Source: Cycas panzhihuaensis
Taxonomy: Eukaryota; Cycadophyta
Length of the DNA: 64,000 bases
NCBI GenBank assembly: GCA_023213395.1
Contig: CM041465.1
Coordinates: 29,395,741 to 29,459,740 of the forward strand
Direction of reading: 5' to 3'
Shown: in pieces, positions 44,852 to 56,337 of the stretch
How the letters are laid out: each line of letters opens with the position of its first letter
Position numbering within the stretch: position 1 is the first letter of the stretch
Made by a program: the position numbers and the translations under genes
The notes under the pieces: model-generated
Database searches by the model: none
The model's input: only the letters and a program-made list of their open reading frames with translations
What the model was told of the DNA's origin: nothing

Positions 44852-46455
44852 CGGAGGCTCCTTTTAGCTCAACTCCTCTCTCAACGGCCTGGTTTGCTCC
44901 CTATAGCACTCTGGTCTATTATGGACTTCCTTGAGCTCCCTTTGTACTTTTGTTACCCCTGTTTATAGCCAATTTTTGCAGCCATACTCTCGTAGCCCCG
45001 TGGCTCCTTGAGGGAGAGTAGGGTTGCCCTTTGCGGGAAGTGGGTCACTCGGAGGCGCAAATATTTACATACCTTTCTTTTCGGTATTTTTAGACTATAG
45101 TCTATTACTGTAAACTTATGATTGGTGAGTACTTACGTGTATGTATAAAGATCTAGCTTTTGGCATATGCATATATATGTTTTAGTGCCCTTCCTCGTAT
45201 TATTAGCCTCCTTTCTCTGGAAGGGGATCTTTATGTTCACTTATAGGTAAAAGGAGAATGCGAGGAACTTCTTCTCCCTTCTTTCTCCCAAGTAAGTGAA
45301 TCCATTTGCATTTTGTTGTAGCATTCTATTTTCACTATCACTTTCCTCTTCATTTCCAACATTTTATTGTTACTTTCTAGGGAAGGTAAGGAAGCCCCAC
45401 GCTCTACCCCACCGTGACTTTTTGCCGCTTGTTTCGTGGAATGACTTGGAACGTCTAGTGGGAGCATCGCTGCCTCAACCACGCCTTTATCCCAGGTATG
45501 TGACCTTACTTTGCTTCACTTTTTCCATTTTGAAAAGGTTGCATGGTAGTAATTTAGAGAACATAAAGGAAAAAGAGAAATCAACCTCTTTTGTTCGTAT
45601 GTTATATGTTGCACTTTACATACCATACCCATTTAGGAAAAGGACTCCTAGGAACTTTTCCTTAGCCTTTTCCCTTAGCTCGTAAATCTCACCCTCACCC
45701 CCTTGGCTTGTTCTGTTTGATTCATTTTACTTGCACACACCCTAACACTCTCGCTTCCTTTGGTTGTACCCTCAAGGGGGGATTTTGAGGCGATGGATTG
45801 CTCCCATCCCCTTCCTCTTTCCTCAGTTCTATTTGCTTAGCCAAATAACTGAGGAGGTCTTAGTCGTGCCGTAGGCTATTTGCCTACCTTGCTTCCGGTC
45901 ATTTCCCTCTGCCATAGGGAAACCTTCAAGGATTCTCTTCCTCCTCTCCTAGCCATCCAAGGGTGGGAGGACTTTCCTCTGAAGCCTATTGAGGCTACCT
46001 TTTTGCCTTCCCTCTTCCTAGTTGAAGTAGGGGAACCACCCTTAGGTAGTTGGGTATCATCCACAAGTCTCGAACTCGCTCTCCAGTGTACAGGGTGCCC
46101 TGCATGGTACTCGCCTTACTTATAGGATTCTATCCGTACCCTCGATACCATTATTGATCATCCTCGTTATTCCTACTTAGCTAGGTGGTTATCCTATAGG
46201 CACGTATCCACTGGGGACTTACTAGTAAGGGAGCTAGTCTTCATCCCTTCCTGTTGGTATTGCTACCTTTTGGTGGTTCCTTCCACTTTATCTCCTTCAT
46301 TGGGAAGCCCCCAACGTGCACTCTTTGTGGCTATTTCCTTCAAAAGTATTGGCAAGCTTTGTATACGACGCTTCTCCCGTCGCCTATGTGGTTTGCCTCC
46401 ATTGTTAGAAGATCCCAGCTATCATCCTCTTCCATCACTAGATTCTGATTTGACC
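44852..46455 (+). other. Element I LTR end and leader
   Basis: Mixed composition, with short open frames in several phases but no consistent coding. It shares scattered blocks with J 59,900-61,510, including the stretch just before gag (CATTGTTAGAAGA-CCC at 46,400 and 61,458). The frame of that last stretch continues into gag, so gag may start upstream of 46,456. Confidence 0.55.
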
Positions 46456-48435
46456 ATGGAAGGATACCTTTCTGATTGGACCTATCACACCTTTGCCTCG
46501 GGAACTCATGAGTTCCCCGCATCCATTCCAGGATCCACCCAAGAAGGTGACGATCCTATCTACTACCAGGGTGATCAGTATCACCCCCTTGACATCCATC
46601 CTTCTACCCATGCGATAGAAGACCCATCTTATCTTAAGGTTCACCATTCGATTGGTGATTCTTATGAGGAGTGCCCTGAGGGGTCTACGCCATTCGAGGT
46701 CCCATCCACCTCTTATGGTCACATAGATACCCCTCCCGTTGACATGGTTGTATCTATTAGCAAGTGCTTTCGAGCGGCTCGTCTTCAATCGCATCCCAGG
46801 TGGTTTGAAGATGTTTTGCGTGGTGGAGCATCTTCTTCATCTGCTCCTTTATCACCTTCTTCATCTGCACCTACCCTTCCTACTATGAGTAACCCTTTCA
46901 TTCCTGCACATTCGTCCCATTCCATTCCTACAGCAACCTTGGAGATGAATGTTGTGCCTTCTATCCCTCGTTATGGTCCTAATTCTTCAGGACCCTCTCG
47001 TGGTATGTCTTAACCTCAGTTGGGGGTTAGCATACCCTTTCCTAGTCAAGCTAAAGTGCCATCCCCTAATGTGGTGCATGCGTTCCCTAGTAGGCTAATA
47101 GGTCCTACTAGCTCTTTAACTGCTAGTCATATGGGACCTGCTCCCACATATCCCCAAAACCAACCTAGTGGTTCTTCTCTTTATATACCCCCAAGTTATA
47201 TCTCTCAACCTTAGGGGTAGGGTAGAGGGAGCAACATTCCATCTTATGGTGTGGATCCGCTACATCCATATGGGGTTGCACCACCCATGGGTGACCCATA
47301 TGGATAAAACCCGGTCCCACACCCCTCTTTTCCACCATCTAGCGTAGCCTCTTACGCTGTGCCTTCACAAGGGAACCTAGCTTCTTTTCAAGGCGCTTAT
47401 CCTTAAGCCCCTTTTCAACAAGGGGCACTTCCCCAAGGAGGGATAAGTTTACCACCCCCATCCATTCCTTGCTCATTACTGTTTATCGATCCTATGGTCC
47501 ACGCAAGGGTGCATCCCTTTATGGACTATCAATCAACGCCATTGTCCGTTGAGGTGCTAAGGACCAACTTACCGCCTCATCCTCTCAAAGTTCCTAAATT
47601 TGACGGAACTTCCTCATAGGACCCAGCGGAGTACATCTGTAGTTTTTCTATGGCGTGTATTGATTACTTGGCCTACAACCACATCTTGATGAAACTATTC
47701 CCTCGATCTTTACAAGGTGATGCCCTCAAGTGGTTTTATCACCTTCCCGCCCATTCCATTTTCTCGTTCCAGCAAGTTGTGGACGAGTTCATCAATTATT
47801 TTGATGTCGTTCACCCATTTGAAAGTGGAATGAAATCTCTTCTATCACTTAAGCAAGGTCACGATGAGATGGATCGTGACTTTGCACGACGATTCCACAA
47901 CCTTCTTCATTCCACTAAGGCCACGTTGCCCGAGGAATTGAAGAGGGACCTTTTCGTTAATGCACTTCACCCTGAAGTATATGTGGAAGTCCTTAAGATG
48001 GGGGCAACTACATGCGACTCCGTGATTGCAAAGTGCTTAGCGCTTGAGGCTATTGAGATCCAGGCTAGACTCAAGAAGCCTGTCAAGCCCTCACAGCAAT
48101 GTAAGGCACCATCCCCAACTAAAGATATTAAACCGCAACAGTCTTCTAGGTCTTCTTCTTATCCAACTGAGAAGACCCTAGATCCGCTTACATCCACTAT
48201 ATGTTCATTTGAATGTACGGTGAAGGAACTTAAGTTACAAGCTCCTTTATCCCCAACTTCTAATAAATAAATTCAGTAAGCTACCTAAGCTTCCCTCCCT
48301 AGGAATGGTAATGCCTAGTCCTCTCAAGCGAGGAAGACAGATTCTTCACTTAAGAAGAATTGGTGTTCTATTCATGGGGAGTGCTTCCATGATGACTCAC
48401 GTTGTAGGGCCCAGTATCCCAAGGATGCCCCTTGA
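46456..48435 (+). pseudogene. gag: Element I gag, broken
   Basis: Opens MEGYLSDWTYHTF, conserved with J (MEGYSSDWAY at 61,515). A long Pro/Ser/Thr-rich N-terminal half (to about 47,580) is followed by a Retrotrans_gag capsid: LKWFYHLPAHSIFSFQQVVD (47,727-47,788), FINYFDV and FARRFHNLLHS (47,881-47,914), to about 48,060. A zinc-knuckle-like WCSIHGECFHDDSRCRA stands at about 48,360-48,412. Stops at 47,011, 47,212 and 47,305 among others. The long low-complexity N-terminus and short Cys/His box resemble Tat-type Gag proteins. Confidence 0.82.
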
Positions 48436-49445
48436 TGTGACTCCTCCTCTAAATGGGCCTCAAGGCCTAACCTAGACCAACCGGTCCACAAGGATCCATT
48501 CCCCAAATATGGGGAACGTGATCGCAACACTCAACCCAAAAACAACTGAAACTGGGAAAGATCACCAAATTCCTGTCCTTCCCATGATAAAGGGAAGGGC
48601 GCTTGGGATTTGTCTTCTTCTTCGCGTTCCCCTAACCAATGCACTCCTTCACCTTCATAGCCCTGGAATAAGGGAAAGAAGGTAATCCAAATGATTGAGG
48701 CTACTCCTCTGTATGCCCTTACTCGGTCTTAAGCTGCCAAAGAAGCAACTGGTGCTTCTTCTTTTATTCCTTCCGATCCTCTTCTGTTTCCCAAGGCCAT
48801 TCCCGTGCATCTGGGTCATTATGATTTTCGAAGGGTGCTTACCCAACCTACTGTGAAGGGTAAGCTTTTCTCCATCGTTGACTAACTCCATACTGTCACT
48901 GTGGGAATGTCCTTGATGGATGTTTTGAGGAGTTGTCTCAAGTAACGGGCCCTCCTTTTGGAAGCTTTAGGGTTAAATGACGTACCCATCCATGCTTTGG
49001 GTGTCACCCAAAGCCATGAGCCCGTTATTTCTTTTGATCCTAAGGACCTTCCCCCCGCGTGTGAAAGGGAATGTTAGTGGAACTTCCTGTTCACCATTAC
49101 CATTTATACACCTAATTGTATCCTGCGAAGGACTATTGTCGACAACGGTTCTTCCATGAATGCCATGCCCTTGCGTGTTATGCAAGAGCTGGGTATTTCT
49201 GCCTTAAAACCTATTCCATAACGATGCCAAGGCTACGATGGTAGAAAAAAGACCCCATTGGGATATGTCGTGATCCCGCTCACTCTCGAGGGCAAGACTA
49301 TCCTCGCTGACATTGTAGTCCTTGATGTTGACATCGACTACAATCTCCTCTTGGGTCGACCATGGCTTGACCAGGTGGGAGCCATGTGTTCAACCCTCTA
49401 GGGGCAACTCAAATTCGTCCATGACGGACGAATGAGGGTTGTTTC
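48436..49445 (+). pseudogene. Element I protease region, broken
   Basis: A linker with the block PLYALTRS (48,708-48,731, conserved in J at 63,762) leads to the aspartic protease: RTIVDNGSSMNAMP with the catalytic Asp at 49,141-49,143 (the family has D-G/T-G/S-S) and DVDIDYNLLLGRPWLDQVGA (49,325-49,384), the flap/second block typical of Tat/Athila proteases. In-frame stops, for example after VISFDPK...ERE (about 49,073) and near 49,400. Confidence 0.8.
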
Positions 49446-50250
49446 TTATGAACACCCACCTACTAAACAAGCTCACCATGTCAATCAAGCGAGCCAAGGC
49501 CCTTCTACTCATGCCTCAGCTTGCTCCATTAGCATACCCAATCCATCTCACATCGAAGAAGACCTTGCATCTTCTTCTCCTAGTCTCACGCACTTCACTC
49601 CTATTGGTGTTGGGAGATACGGGTACCTTACCTCATTTACTGATGATGAGTCTCACGATGAGGATGAGGATTACCTTCACCTCGTTTCTTTCCTCCGCAC
49701 TAGTAGGATGCACTTATCCCGTTCTAGGTCCCTATCTAGAACCACTTTCGTTAGTGAGACTAGTCACTCTTCTATGTCACATGTCATCGCTCGTATTGAC
49801 TTATCTACCATTGGGTCTCCCTCTTCATCAACCTTCCGCAAGTAATGGCTTCAAGGAACTCCCTTTTGCTGCTTCCGAGGAGCCCCTTCAAGACTCTCTC
49901 CTTAAGTCTCCTGAGGAGGTTGGGTAACCTGACGACCATCACAGTCCCGTCATCCCCACTTCCTCCAGCCCTTCATCTATTCGAAGTAAGGTCATACATG
50001 GGGTGGATTACTTTAAAGATGATGAAGCCTTGCTTGAGCACTTAGCGGGCTCCACGCCCAGCTTTCCTTCTGGTCACCATAGGCTTGGCCACCAGAAGAT
50101 TCTTGCGATTGGGTCCACACTCGCTGACCCAATCCCGTCCCCTTTTCCACCTCTTCTCATTAACCTTGCCCCTCTCCATTTCGAGGAGGGAAATGCCATG
50201 TACATGGGGGCAACCTAGGACATAGTCTTGACCCCTGGTAAGGTCATTAA
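49446..50250 (+). pseudogene. Element I protease-RT linker
   Basis: Ser/Thr/Pro-rich, with acid runs such as DDESHDEDEDY (49,641-49,672). Several frames are open because the sequence is short of stops. No fold recognised. Tat polyproteins have such a spacer between protease and RT. Confidence 0.5.
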
Positions 50251-51268
50251 GGTCGGGATGGAATGCTCTCCTAATGAGGTAAGGGAGTATTCCCTTTTGT
50301 TCTAGGAGTTCTAGGATGTCTTTACGTGGGATTATTCTAACATGAAGGGAATTGACCCTTCCATTGTCACTCATAATCTCACCACCATTCCTAGTGCTCA
50401 TCCCATGCACCAAAAGCAGCGTCCTCTTCACCCTAATCTCTCGGCCATCGTTAAGATGGAGGTTGAGAAAATTTGTTGGATCTTTGGACTTATCACTTCT
50501 ATCGATTACCCCCAGTGGATATCCAACATCGTTCCCATTGCTAAAAAGAATGGGACCATCCACATATGCATCAATTTCTGTGATATCAACAATGCTTGTC
50601 CTAAAGATAACTTCCCACTCCCCTTTATCGATCAAATCATCGATCGAACCACCGGATTTGAAGTCATGTCCTTAATGGACGGCTTCTCCGGTTACAACTA
50701 GATACAAATTTCTCCTAAAGACCTTTATAAGACAGCCTTCACCACTCTGTGGGGTACTTTCACCTACAAGGCGATGCCTTTCAGACTTAAAAATGTAGGA
50801 GCCACATACCAGAGGGCTATGCATTTTATTTTCCATGACCTCATCAACAACACGTTGGAGGTCTTTATAGATGACATGATGGGTCTCTCGCGTACTAGAG
50901 CCCATCACCCTTCAGACTTATGGGCCATCTTCACACAATGCTACAAGTATCATATTAGTCTCAACCCGCTTAAATGCATATTTGCTGTTACTTCTGGAAA
51001 ACTCTTGGGGTTCCTTGTGTTAAAGTAAGGGATCCAAATTGATCCAGACAAAGTCAAGGAAATCCTTGACATGCCACCTCCTAGAATGTAATAACAAATC
51101 AAGTCGTTTCTAGGTAGGCTCAGTTTCCTTAGGCATTTTTTGGCAGACTTCGCCATAAACACCAAACCCCTTACCAACCTATTAAAGAAAGGAGCCCCAT
51201 TTGTTTGGGCGATTAAGGCCTAACAAGCCTTCGAAGGACTAAAGGAAGCACTCACCTCTGCTCCAACG
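50251..51268 (+). pseudogene. Element I reverse transcriptase, broken
   Basis: Gypsy RT. NIVPIAKKNGTIHICINFCDI (50,526-50,588), NACPKDNFPLPFIDQIID (50,592-50,645), MSLMDGFSGYN followed by a stop for Gln (50,669-50,703), MPFRLKNVGATYQRAMHFIF (50,774-50,833) and the catalytic FIDD at 50,864-50,875. The thumb region reads QIKSFLGRLSFLRHFLADFA (51,092-51,150). Only a few stops remain in a frame otherwise easy to follow, so decay is lighter than in the copia elements. Confidence 0.9.
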
Positions 51269-51840
51269 TTGGCGCCTCCTCACTTTGATAGGCCCTTCAT
51301 CTTATATACCTCAGCAACCGATGAATCCTTGGGTGCAATGCTCGCACAAGAGGACGATTCAGGAATTGAGAGAGTGATCTATTTCATCAGCCGCACCCTC
51401 ATGGTTGTCGAGCTTAACTATCCCCCTACCAAGAAGGAATGTCTCTCCTTAGTCCATGCGACCAAGAAGTTCAGATATTATTTGCTCAGAAACACCACCA
51501 AGGTGATCGTCCAATCTAATCCCTTGCGCTTCTTACTTACTTGATCTGACCTAACTGGTAGGACTAGTCATTGGGCCATCCTACTCCAATAGTTTGACCT
51601 TCAAATCATTAACAAGAAGTTGAAGAAGGGAATGATAGTGGCAGAGCAACTAGCTAATGCCCCCATTCCCAACACGTGCGACATTCCCGTTGATGATTCT
51701 CTCCCCGACGAGTCTATCCTGACCATCCAGGGCACCTCTCCTCATCTGCTTGCTGATAGCAAGTGGTATGGTGACATTATGCGGTATCTCACTTAGTAGC
51801 AATACTACCCTTTTCCAGCAACAAAGTCAGGTCGCACATC
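51269..51840 (+). pseudogene. Element I pol-internal RNase H, acidic residues lost
   Basis: FILYTSATDESLGAMLAQED (51,296-51,355), PPTKKECLSLVHATKKFRYY (51,424-51,483), VIVQSNPLRFLL, then LTGRTSHWAILL-stop-FDLQI. This is the RNase H that follows RT in gypsy pol. The first catalytic Asp of the family (L-x-D/T-D) has no counterpart in YTSATDES and the D of the TDH/SDP block is Asn, while the Glu of KKEC is present. In Tat-lineage elements this domain is typically weak and a second, archaeal-type RNase H follows directly. Here the sequence goes straight to integrase; a second RNase H is found far downstream at 56,880. Confidence 0.82.
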
Positions 51841-52992
51841 CGTGCCACTGCTAGACAATACTTCCTTGTAGATGAAGTGTTGTACAAAAGATCCTTTGAT
51901 GGGATCATTCTTCACTGCATCGCTTCAGATGAAGTAGACTAGATACTCTACGAATGCCATCATGGCATTTGTGGGGGCCAATCCATGGCCCAAAGGATCC
52001 TCTGCATGGGCTATTATTGGCCATCCCTTTTCAAGGACGCCCATGCCTACGCCCTGAGATGTCGATGATGCCAAGAGTATGCCAACATCTCTCATGTGCC
52101 TTCCGAGGCCCTTCATCCTATCATATCTCCATGGCCCTTTTGCTCAATGGGGTTTAGATCTCATTGGTGCCATATCACCACCTTCTTTGTCATAGCACAA
52201 GTACATCTTGACTGCCATAGAGTATTTCACAAAATGGGTGGAGGCAATCCCTTTGTCTACTATGCCTGGCAAGATGATAGCCACCTTCATCTACCAACAC
52301 ATCATTTGCTGCTTCAGGATTCTAGACGTCTTGATCACAGATAATGGAACTCCCTTTTGTAACAAGGAAATGGATGAGCTTTGTGAGAAGTTCAAGATTT
52401 CTCATAAGACCTCGTCTCCTTATTACCCTCAAGCAAACAGACAAGTTGAAGCATTCAACAAAACCTTCATTAACATCCTAAAGAAAAATGTTGTGTAATC
52501 TCAAAGAGATTGGCATCTTCGGCTCCCTTCCACCTTGTGGGCCTATCGTACTTCTATCCGTATGGCTATTGGAATGACACCATTCTCCTTAGTCTACGGG
52601 ACTGAGGTGGTACTCCCACTAGAAGTGGAGATCCCCTCTCTACAAGTCTCCCTTAGAGGTCTTATCGATGAGGAGTCTATCCGTCAGGCTCACCTCTTAG
52701 ACCTCAAGGCTTTAGACGAGATACATTTAGTGGCTTACCAAGCAAACCTCGTTTCGAAAGCCCGCTCACAAAGGACTTATGATAAACATCTTCGTAGCTA
52801 TCCTTTATACCCTGGGACTACGTCCTTAAGTTAGAATATCTCCATGATCACCTAACCAAATTTGGGCCTAAATAGATCGGTCCCTTCATCGTTCTTAAGA
52901 GCCTCGATAACAGTGCTTATAGGGTTGCCACCTTGGAAGGCCTGGAATTTGAGAAGGTGGTCAATGGAAAATTCCTCAAGAAATTTTATGCA
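51841..52992 (+). pseudogene. Element I integrase, broken but catalytic triad retained
   Basis: Zinc region ECHHGICGGQSMAQRIL...RCR-stop-CQEY (51,950-52,085). A one-base frameshift in the TTTT run near 52,137 splits FAQWGLDLIGAI, which carries the first Asp. LITDNGTPF (about 52,330-52,357) holds the second Asp and YPQANRQVEAFNKTF (52,425-52,470) the Glu, so all three catalytic residues are there. The C-terminal part LWAYRTSIRMAIGMTPFSLV (52,532-52,590) and the IDPEVVLPLE-like stretch follow the Tat pattern. Ends near 52,992 in a KFLKK/FYA-like tail. Confidence 0.87.
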
Positions 52993-53044
52993 TGATCCTC
53001 TTGATGACTCCTTCACCACCCTCCGAAATGAGCCTAAACTACCG

Positions 53045-53829
53045 CCCTAAGCTTATTCGCATTCCCCCTAGCTTTAGGTGGAATGGATAACTTAAGTCCT
53101 CATTCTGTTTTGTTCCTTCTGGAGGACCCTTGTTCCCTCTTTCTTGGGAACCTCACCTCCCTATTTGGGCATCCCCTAATTAGGGTGACTCTTGGGGTGT
53201 CGTCACTCCCTCCCATCACTATTTCCTTTGCATATCCCGCTATGCTCCCATGTGGATGTCACCCTGTCTCTTAGCCTTGCGCGTATCCATCGCCGCTACT
53301 CATGGTGATCATGTGCGTCCCCACTAGAGATATAGTCCTACATGAAAGGAAATATGCGCCTAGCTCATAATGAATAACACATCACATCCACATCAAAAAC
53401 AAGCATAACTCTAGCTATGCAATAGTTAAAACATCACCTGCTACATCATCATGCATCCGTGCATACTCACACTCATATATATATATACTCTTATATATAC
53501 ATACCAAGACCAAAACATCACAAACATACATATCCATTATGCATCCATTACAATGTATACCACAAATGCCATCTCATGTGTCAAATGGGATACCAATCAC
53601 CCTGTCTATATACACCAAATCAATCCTCATAACATACAAATGATAGTACATCATCCATGGGAAGCTGGTGTCCTTGGAGGGGGGTTACAATCATATGTCT
53701 CTATGTGGTGATCCCTTGGAGGCCCATGCTTTCCCTCATCACACCCTAACCTACATCATACTCTACTACCGCCCCTCTCTAAGGGCGTCATCTTTTGGTC
53801 AATGTTATCCCTCTCCTGGGGATGACATG
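53045..53829. other. Spacer between element I integrase and antisense gene
   Basis: The first 300 bases are mixed; 53,380-53,640 is AT-rich, with ATATATATATA at 53,477-53,488 and many ACATC words. By position the latter should be the 3' untranslated region of the antisense gene. No domain on either strand. Confidence 0.45.
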
Positions 53830-55790
53830 CCTCCTAGGCTCCTTCGTAGCCTCCAGGAGCTCCCTGCCTCGCTCCCCTCATCGTGTGGCCTCCTCGATGT
53901 CGGCTATGTAGGTATGTGTCCTACTCCAGCTTGACCTCGATGCCACCTGATCTACTAGTTGATCGTATTGAGCCTGGATACAATCTCTCTCACCCTCTAC
54001 TCCCTGGAGTCTCTCCTCCTTGCTCTAGAACTTCTCCTCCATCCCTCGGAGATGCTCCTCTAGGACTGTCATCTATATCCTACCCTCTGCATCTCTGCCT
54101 GCTCCTCCCTGAGCCTCCAGCACCTGTACATGACTCTGCAGTGCATCTCGCTTGCCTCGAGTCTCGTCCAGCTCTCGCTGCAGATGTCCCCTTAATGCTA
54201 CATGCTCCTGGGACTCTACAGCCCATATATCCCTCACCCTCGCTAATGGGGTGAATGATGCCATGTAGGCACTGGCCGATCTGGGCACATCCTCAGCCTG
54301 GATAGGTGGTTGCCCCTCTGCGTACACTTGAGGGAACATCTCCCTCACCATAGCCTCCACTAACTGTCGGATCTTTGCGGTACCTATAAACCCAACATGC
54401 CATATGTAAGTATATATCTAGCCACATACCAAACTGAAACCAAATCAAAGTGTATGGGCATCTGGCTATTAAACAACGAGGAAAGTAAGGCCTCACCTGC
54501 TGCAGCCGTCGGCTCCTCTGCCTGTGCGATGGCCTCTACCCCTAGCATTCCACCAGCTACTGGTGCCTCCTCCTCTGGCACCTCCGTTGCAACTGTCTCC
54601 ACTGTTGGAGCCTGCGTCCCTCCCTCTGCTAGTGGAGCTGTCCCCCTAGGTCTTTCCATGATCCTCAGTCTCTGAGCTCATGTCACAGGCCCCTTCATCT
54701 CCTTGGCAGTCGCTTATGGACTTGCCTCCTCTATAGCTCGTGATGGGCCGGCTTCATCTCCTCTATCTCCTCCATCACTGACGTCATCATCTCTGGGGGC
54801 AGCCCTTGCCACTCCTACCTCCTCGTCACTATCCCATCTCGTCGTTCGGTAGGGATCTGAGATGTAGTCAGTCATGGTAAAGAGATCTAGCGATGTAGCG
54901 TCTATGGACCTCCTGACGTGCACCTGATCCTCAACTCCGCTGAACTGGGTCTGCCATTTGTGTACCATGGGTGCCCACTCTGATATGGGGTGTGGTCCCC
55001 CTAGTGGTACCACTGCTAGAAAGTGATTGAAGAACCAACACTGCAAGAGGGTGTTGTAAGACAATCCACCTCTACCTGCCACCTTGATAGCGTCCAGCTA
55101 AGTGACGAGGTTCACCACTATGAGGGTGGCCCAATCCAATCACTCCCCAGCCTCACACCTTCATACTACATCGATCCAGCTACTTGGGATATCTCTATAG
55201 TTCTATTTCTGGGTTATCTAGAAATAGAAGGCATAGTGTTATCACCTTCCTCACACAAGGAATCCCAGACATCACCATACTCTACAGAGGTACTCCTCGC
55301 TTCTCCCACCTATCCTGGCCCATAAAAACCATAGCCGCATATTGATGGGCCACCTCATTACTAGGTAATGCTCCTAGAGAAGCTGGTCTTCTTTTCGCTG
55401 GCACTCCAAGGATCTGCTAGATGTCTTTGGATGTCACCGTCACGTCCCTTACTTGGGGCATATGGAACACGTGTCTCTGCCTATCCCAATGCAATATGAT
55501 GTCTACCAATAGCCTCTGATCTGACTTGTACTGTGGTGTCCTTGTGACCTTCAGCAGGCTACATCACGCTAGGATCTGTCGATCCTCCCTCGTCATCATA
55601 TCTATGAAACTTAACATAGCCATACTGATGTTCTCGCAGTTCTTCACCACAGCCACCACCTACAAAACCCCATCAAACGTGTCAATCTATAGCCAACACT
55701 TACTCTTAGCCTCTTAGGGCTTTCCCTCAGCCTCATTTGGTCGAGATTTGGGGACCCTTGGGGCCTCCTTTTTATTTTTCACTCATTCTG
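53830..55790 (-). pseudogene. Antisense plant-mobile-domain-like gene inside element I
   Basis: Minus-strand coding from about 55,790. A basic, Pro-rich start is followed by IDTFDGVL and VVAVVKNCENISMAMLSF (about 55,685-55,610), then HVFHMPQVRDVTVT (about 55,470-55,430) and a stop-QILGVP. This matches the HtFhlp-gE-t-TleDV--llGLP core of plant mobile domain proteins (MAIN/MAIL1 and their transposon relatives). LSYNTLLQCWFFNHFLAVVP (55,062-55,003) is the LLqiWawehfp block, and ISDPYRTTRW is near 54,872-54,843. A Glu/Ala-rich linker leads to an intron (54,384-54,496), after which heptad-rich sequence (RELDETRGKRDALQSHVQVL, then EKF-SKEERLQGVEGERD) forms a coiled coil to about 53,830. Stops are mostly TAA/TGA/TAG at likely Gln/Arg codons; one frameshift near 55,100. 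Function unknown; it may serve the element or be a captured host gene. Confidence 0.65.
54384..54496 (-). other. Predicted intron of the antisense gene, 113 bp
   Basis: On the minus strand the donor is GCAGCAG|GTGAGG (first intron base at 54,496) and the acceptor GGGTTTATAG|GTACCG (last base at 54,384), with a T-rich body (TTGGTTTCAG, TATATATAC). Removing it joins GCA-G to GT-ACC and keeps the frame: the ..EEPTAAA end of one exon runs into TAKIRQLVEAMVREMFPQV of the next. Read through, the frame gives an odd membrane-like peptide. The size is normal for plant introns. Confidence 0.6.
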
Positions 55791-56330
55791 CCTTCTCACC
55801 ACACTAAACTTTGTGGTACCATGGAGTTTAGCTAGGTCCCGAGGCGATCGGGGCCCTGCAGCAAAGATTGTGGCACCACGATCTTTGCCATGGTGTGAAC
55901 AGCACCCCCCCAAAAAGGTGGGTTTTCCTGCCAAAAAACTCAAAAAAAAATCTTTTGGGTGGGTCCAACAGGGCCCACTAGGACCAGGGCTACCTAATGC
56001 CCCAGTCCCACCTATTTTTGGGTCCAATTTGGACTCTGAGAGGCCACTTCTCGCCCATATGGGGCCCAAAATCTACACAAAAAATGATAAAAAATAACAA
56101 ATTTTAAATTACAATTTCAGGAGGGTTTTTGGCAATCTACTCACTGGATTAGGTCATGTGGTCGTTATCTCATTCTCCTAGTCATGTTGGTTGCCTCCTC
56201 GCTCTGATCCAATAGCCAGATCTCTCACTGCGTGTCCTGGAAGTGGGATAGCGCTTCGTTGCATAAGGAATGAGCTCTAGATTTTGTATGGAAGCTCGTG
56301 AGAATGAAATCCCTTTTTGTTCGAGTTTCC
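55791..56330 (-). other. 5' region of the antisense gene, mixed
   Basis: Between the TATA box and the first clear coding block. A short frame MTRRM at about 56,185 is followed by CCA|GTGAGTAG (56,135-56,145), which could be a first exon with a donor site, but the matching acceptor is not clear. 55,861-55,888 is a hairpin with 13-base arms. 55,980-56,070 is G/C-rich with GGGCCC words. No reliable exon model. Confidence 0.4.
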
Positions 56331-56337
56331 TTATATA
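56331..56337 (-). promoter_or_regulatory. TATA box of the antisense gene
   Basis: Plus-strand TTATATA in TCCTTATATAGGCGG, so CCGCCTATATAAGGA on the antisense strand, a textbook TATA box after a GC-rich lead. It stands upstream of the antisense gene in the right orientation and is separate from the LTR promoters. Confidence 0.55.

Noticed and set aside
45237-45685. Overlapping open frames of 80-130 codons on both strands in the leader of I
   Set aside because: They are open by composition only: no domain, no counterpart frame at the same place in J, and both strands are open at once.
49432-49927. Two long overlapping plus-strand frames taken as separate genes
   Set aside because: They lie in the Ser/Thr-rich spacer between protease and RT of I, and one is continuous with the protease frame. 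No independent start or domain.
50042-50635. A 197-codon minus-strand frame
   Set aside because: It is the shadow of the RT frame of element I on the plus strand; the codon pattern and domain content belong to the RT.
55680-55730. A GTAAGT...TTTTGTAG pair (minus strand) that looks like an intron of the antisense gene
   Set aside because: It would be only 44 nt, too short for plants. Reading straight through keeps the frame, with TAG codons at two likely former Gln sites.
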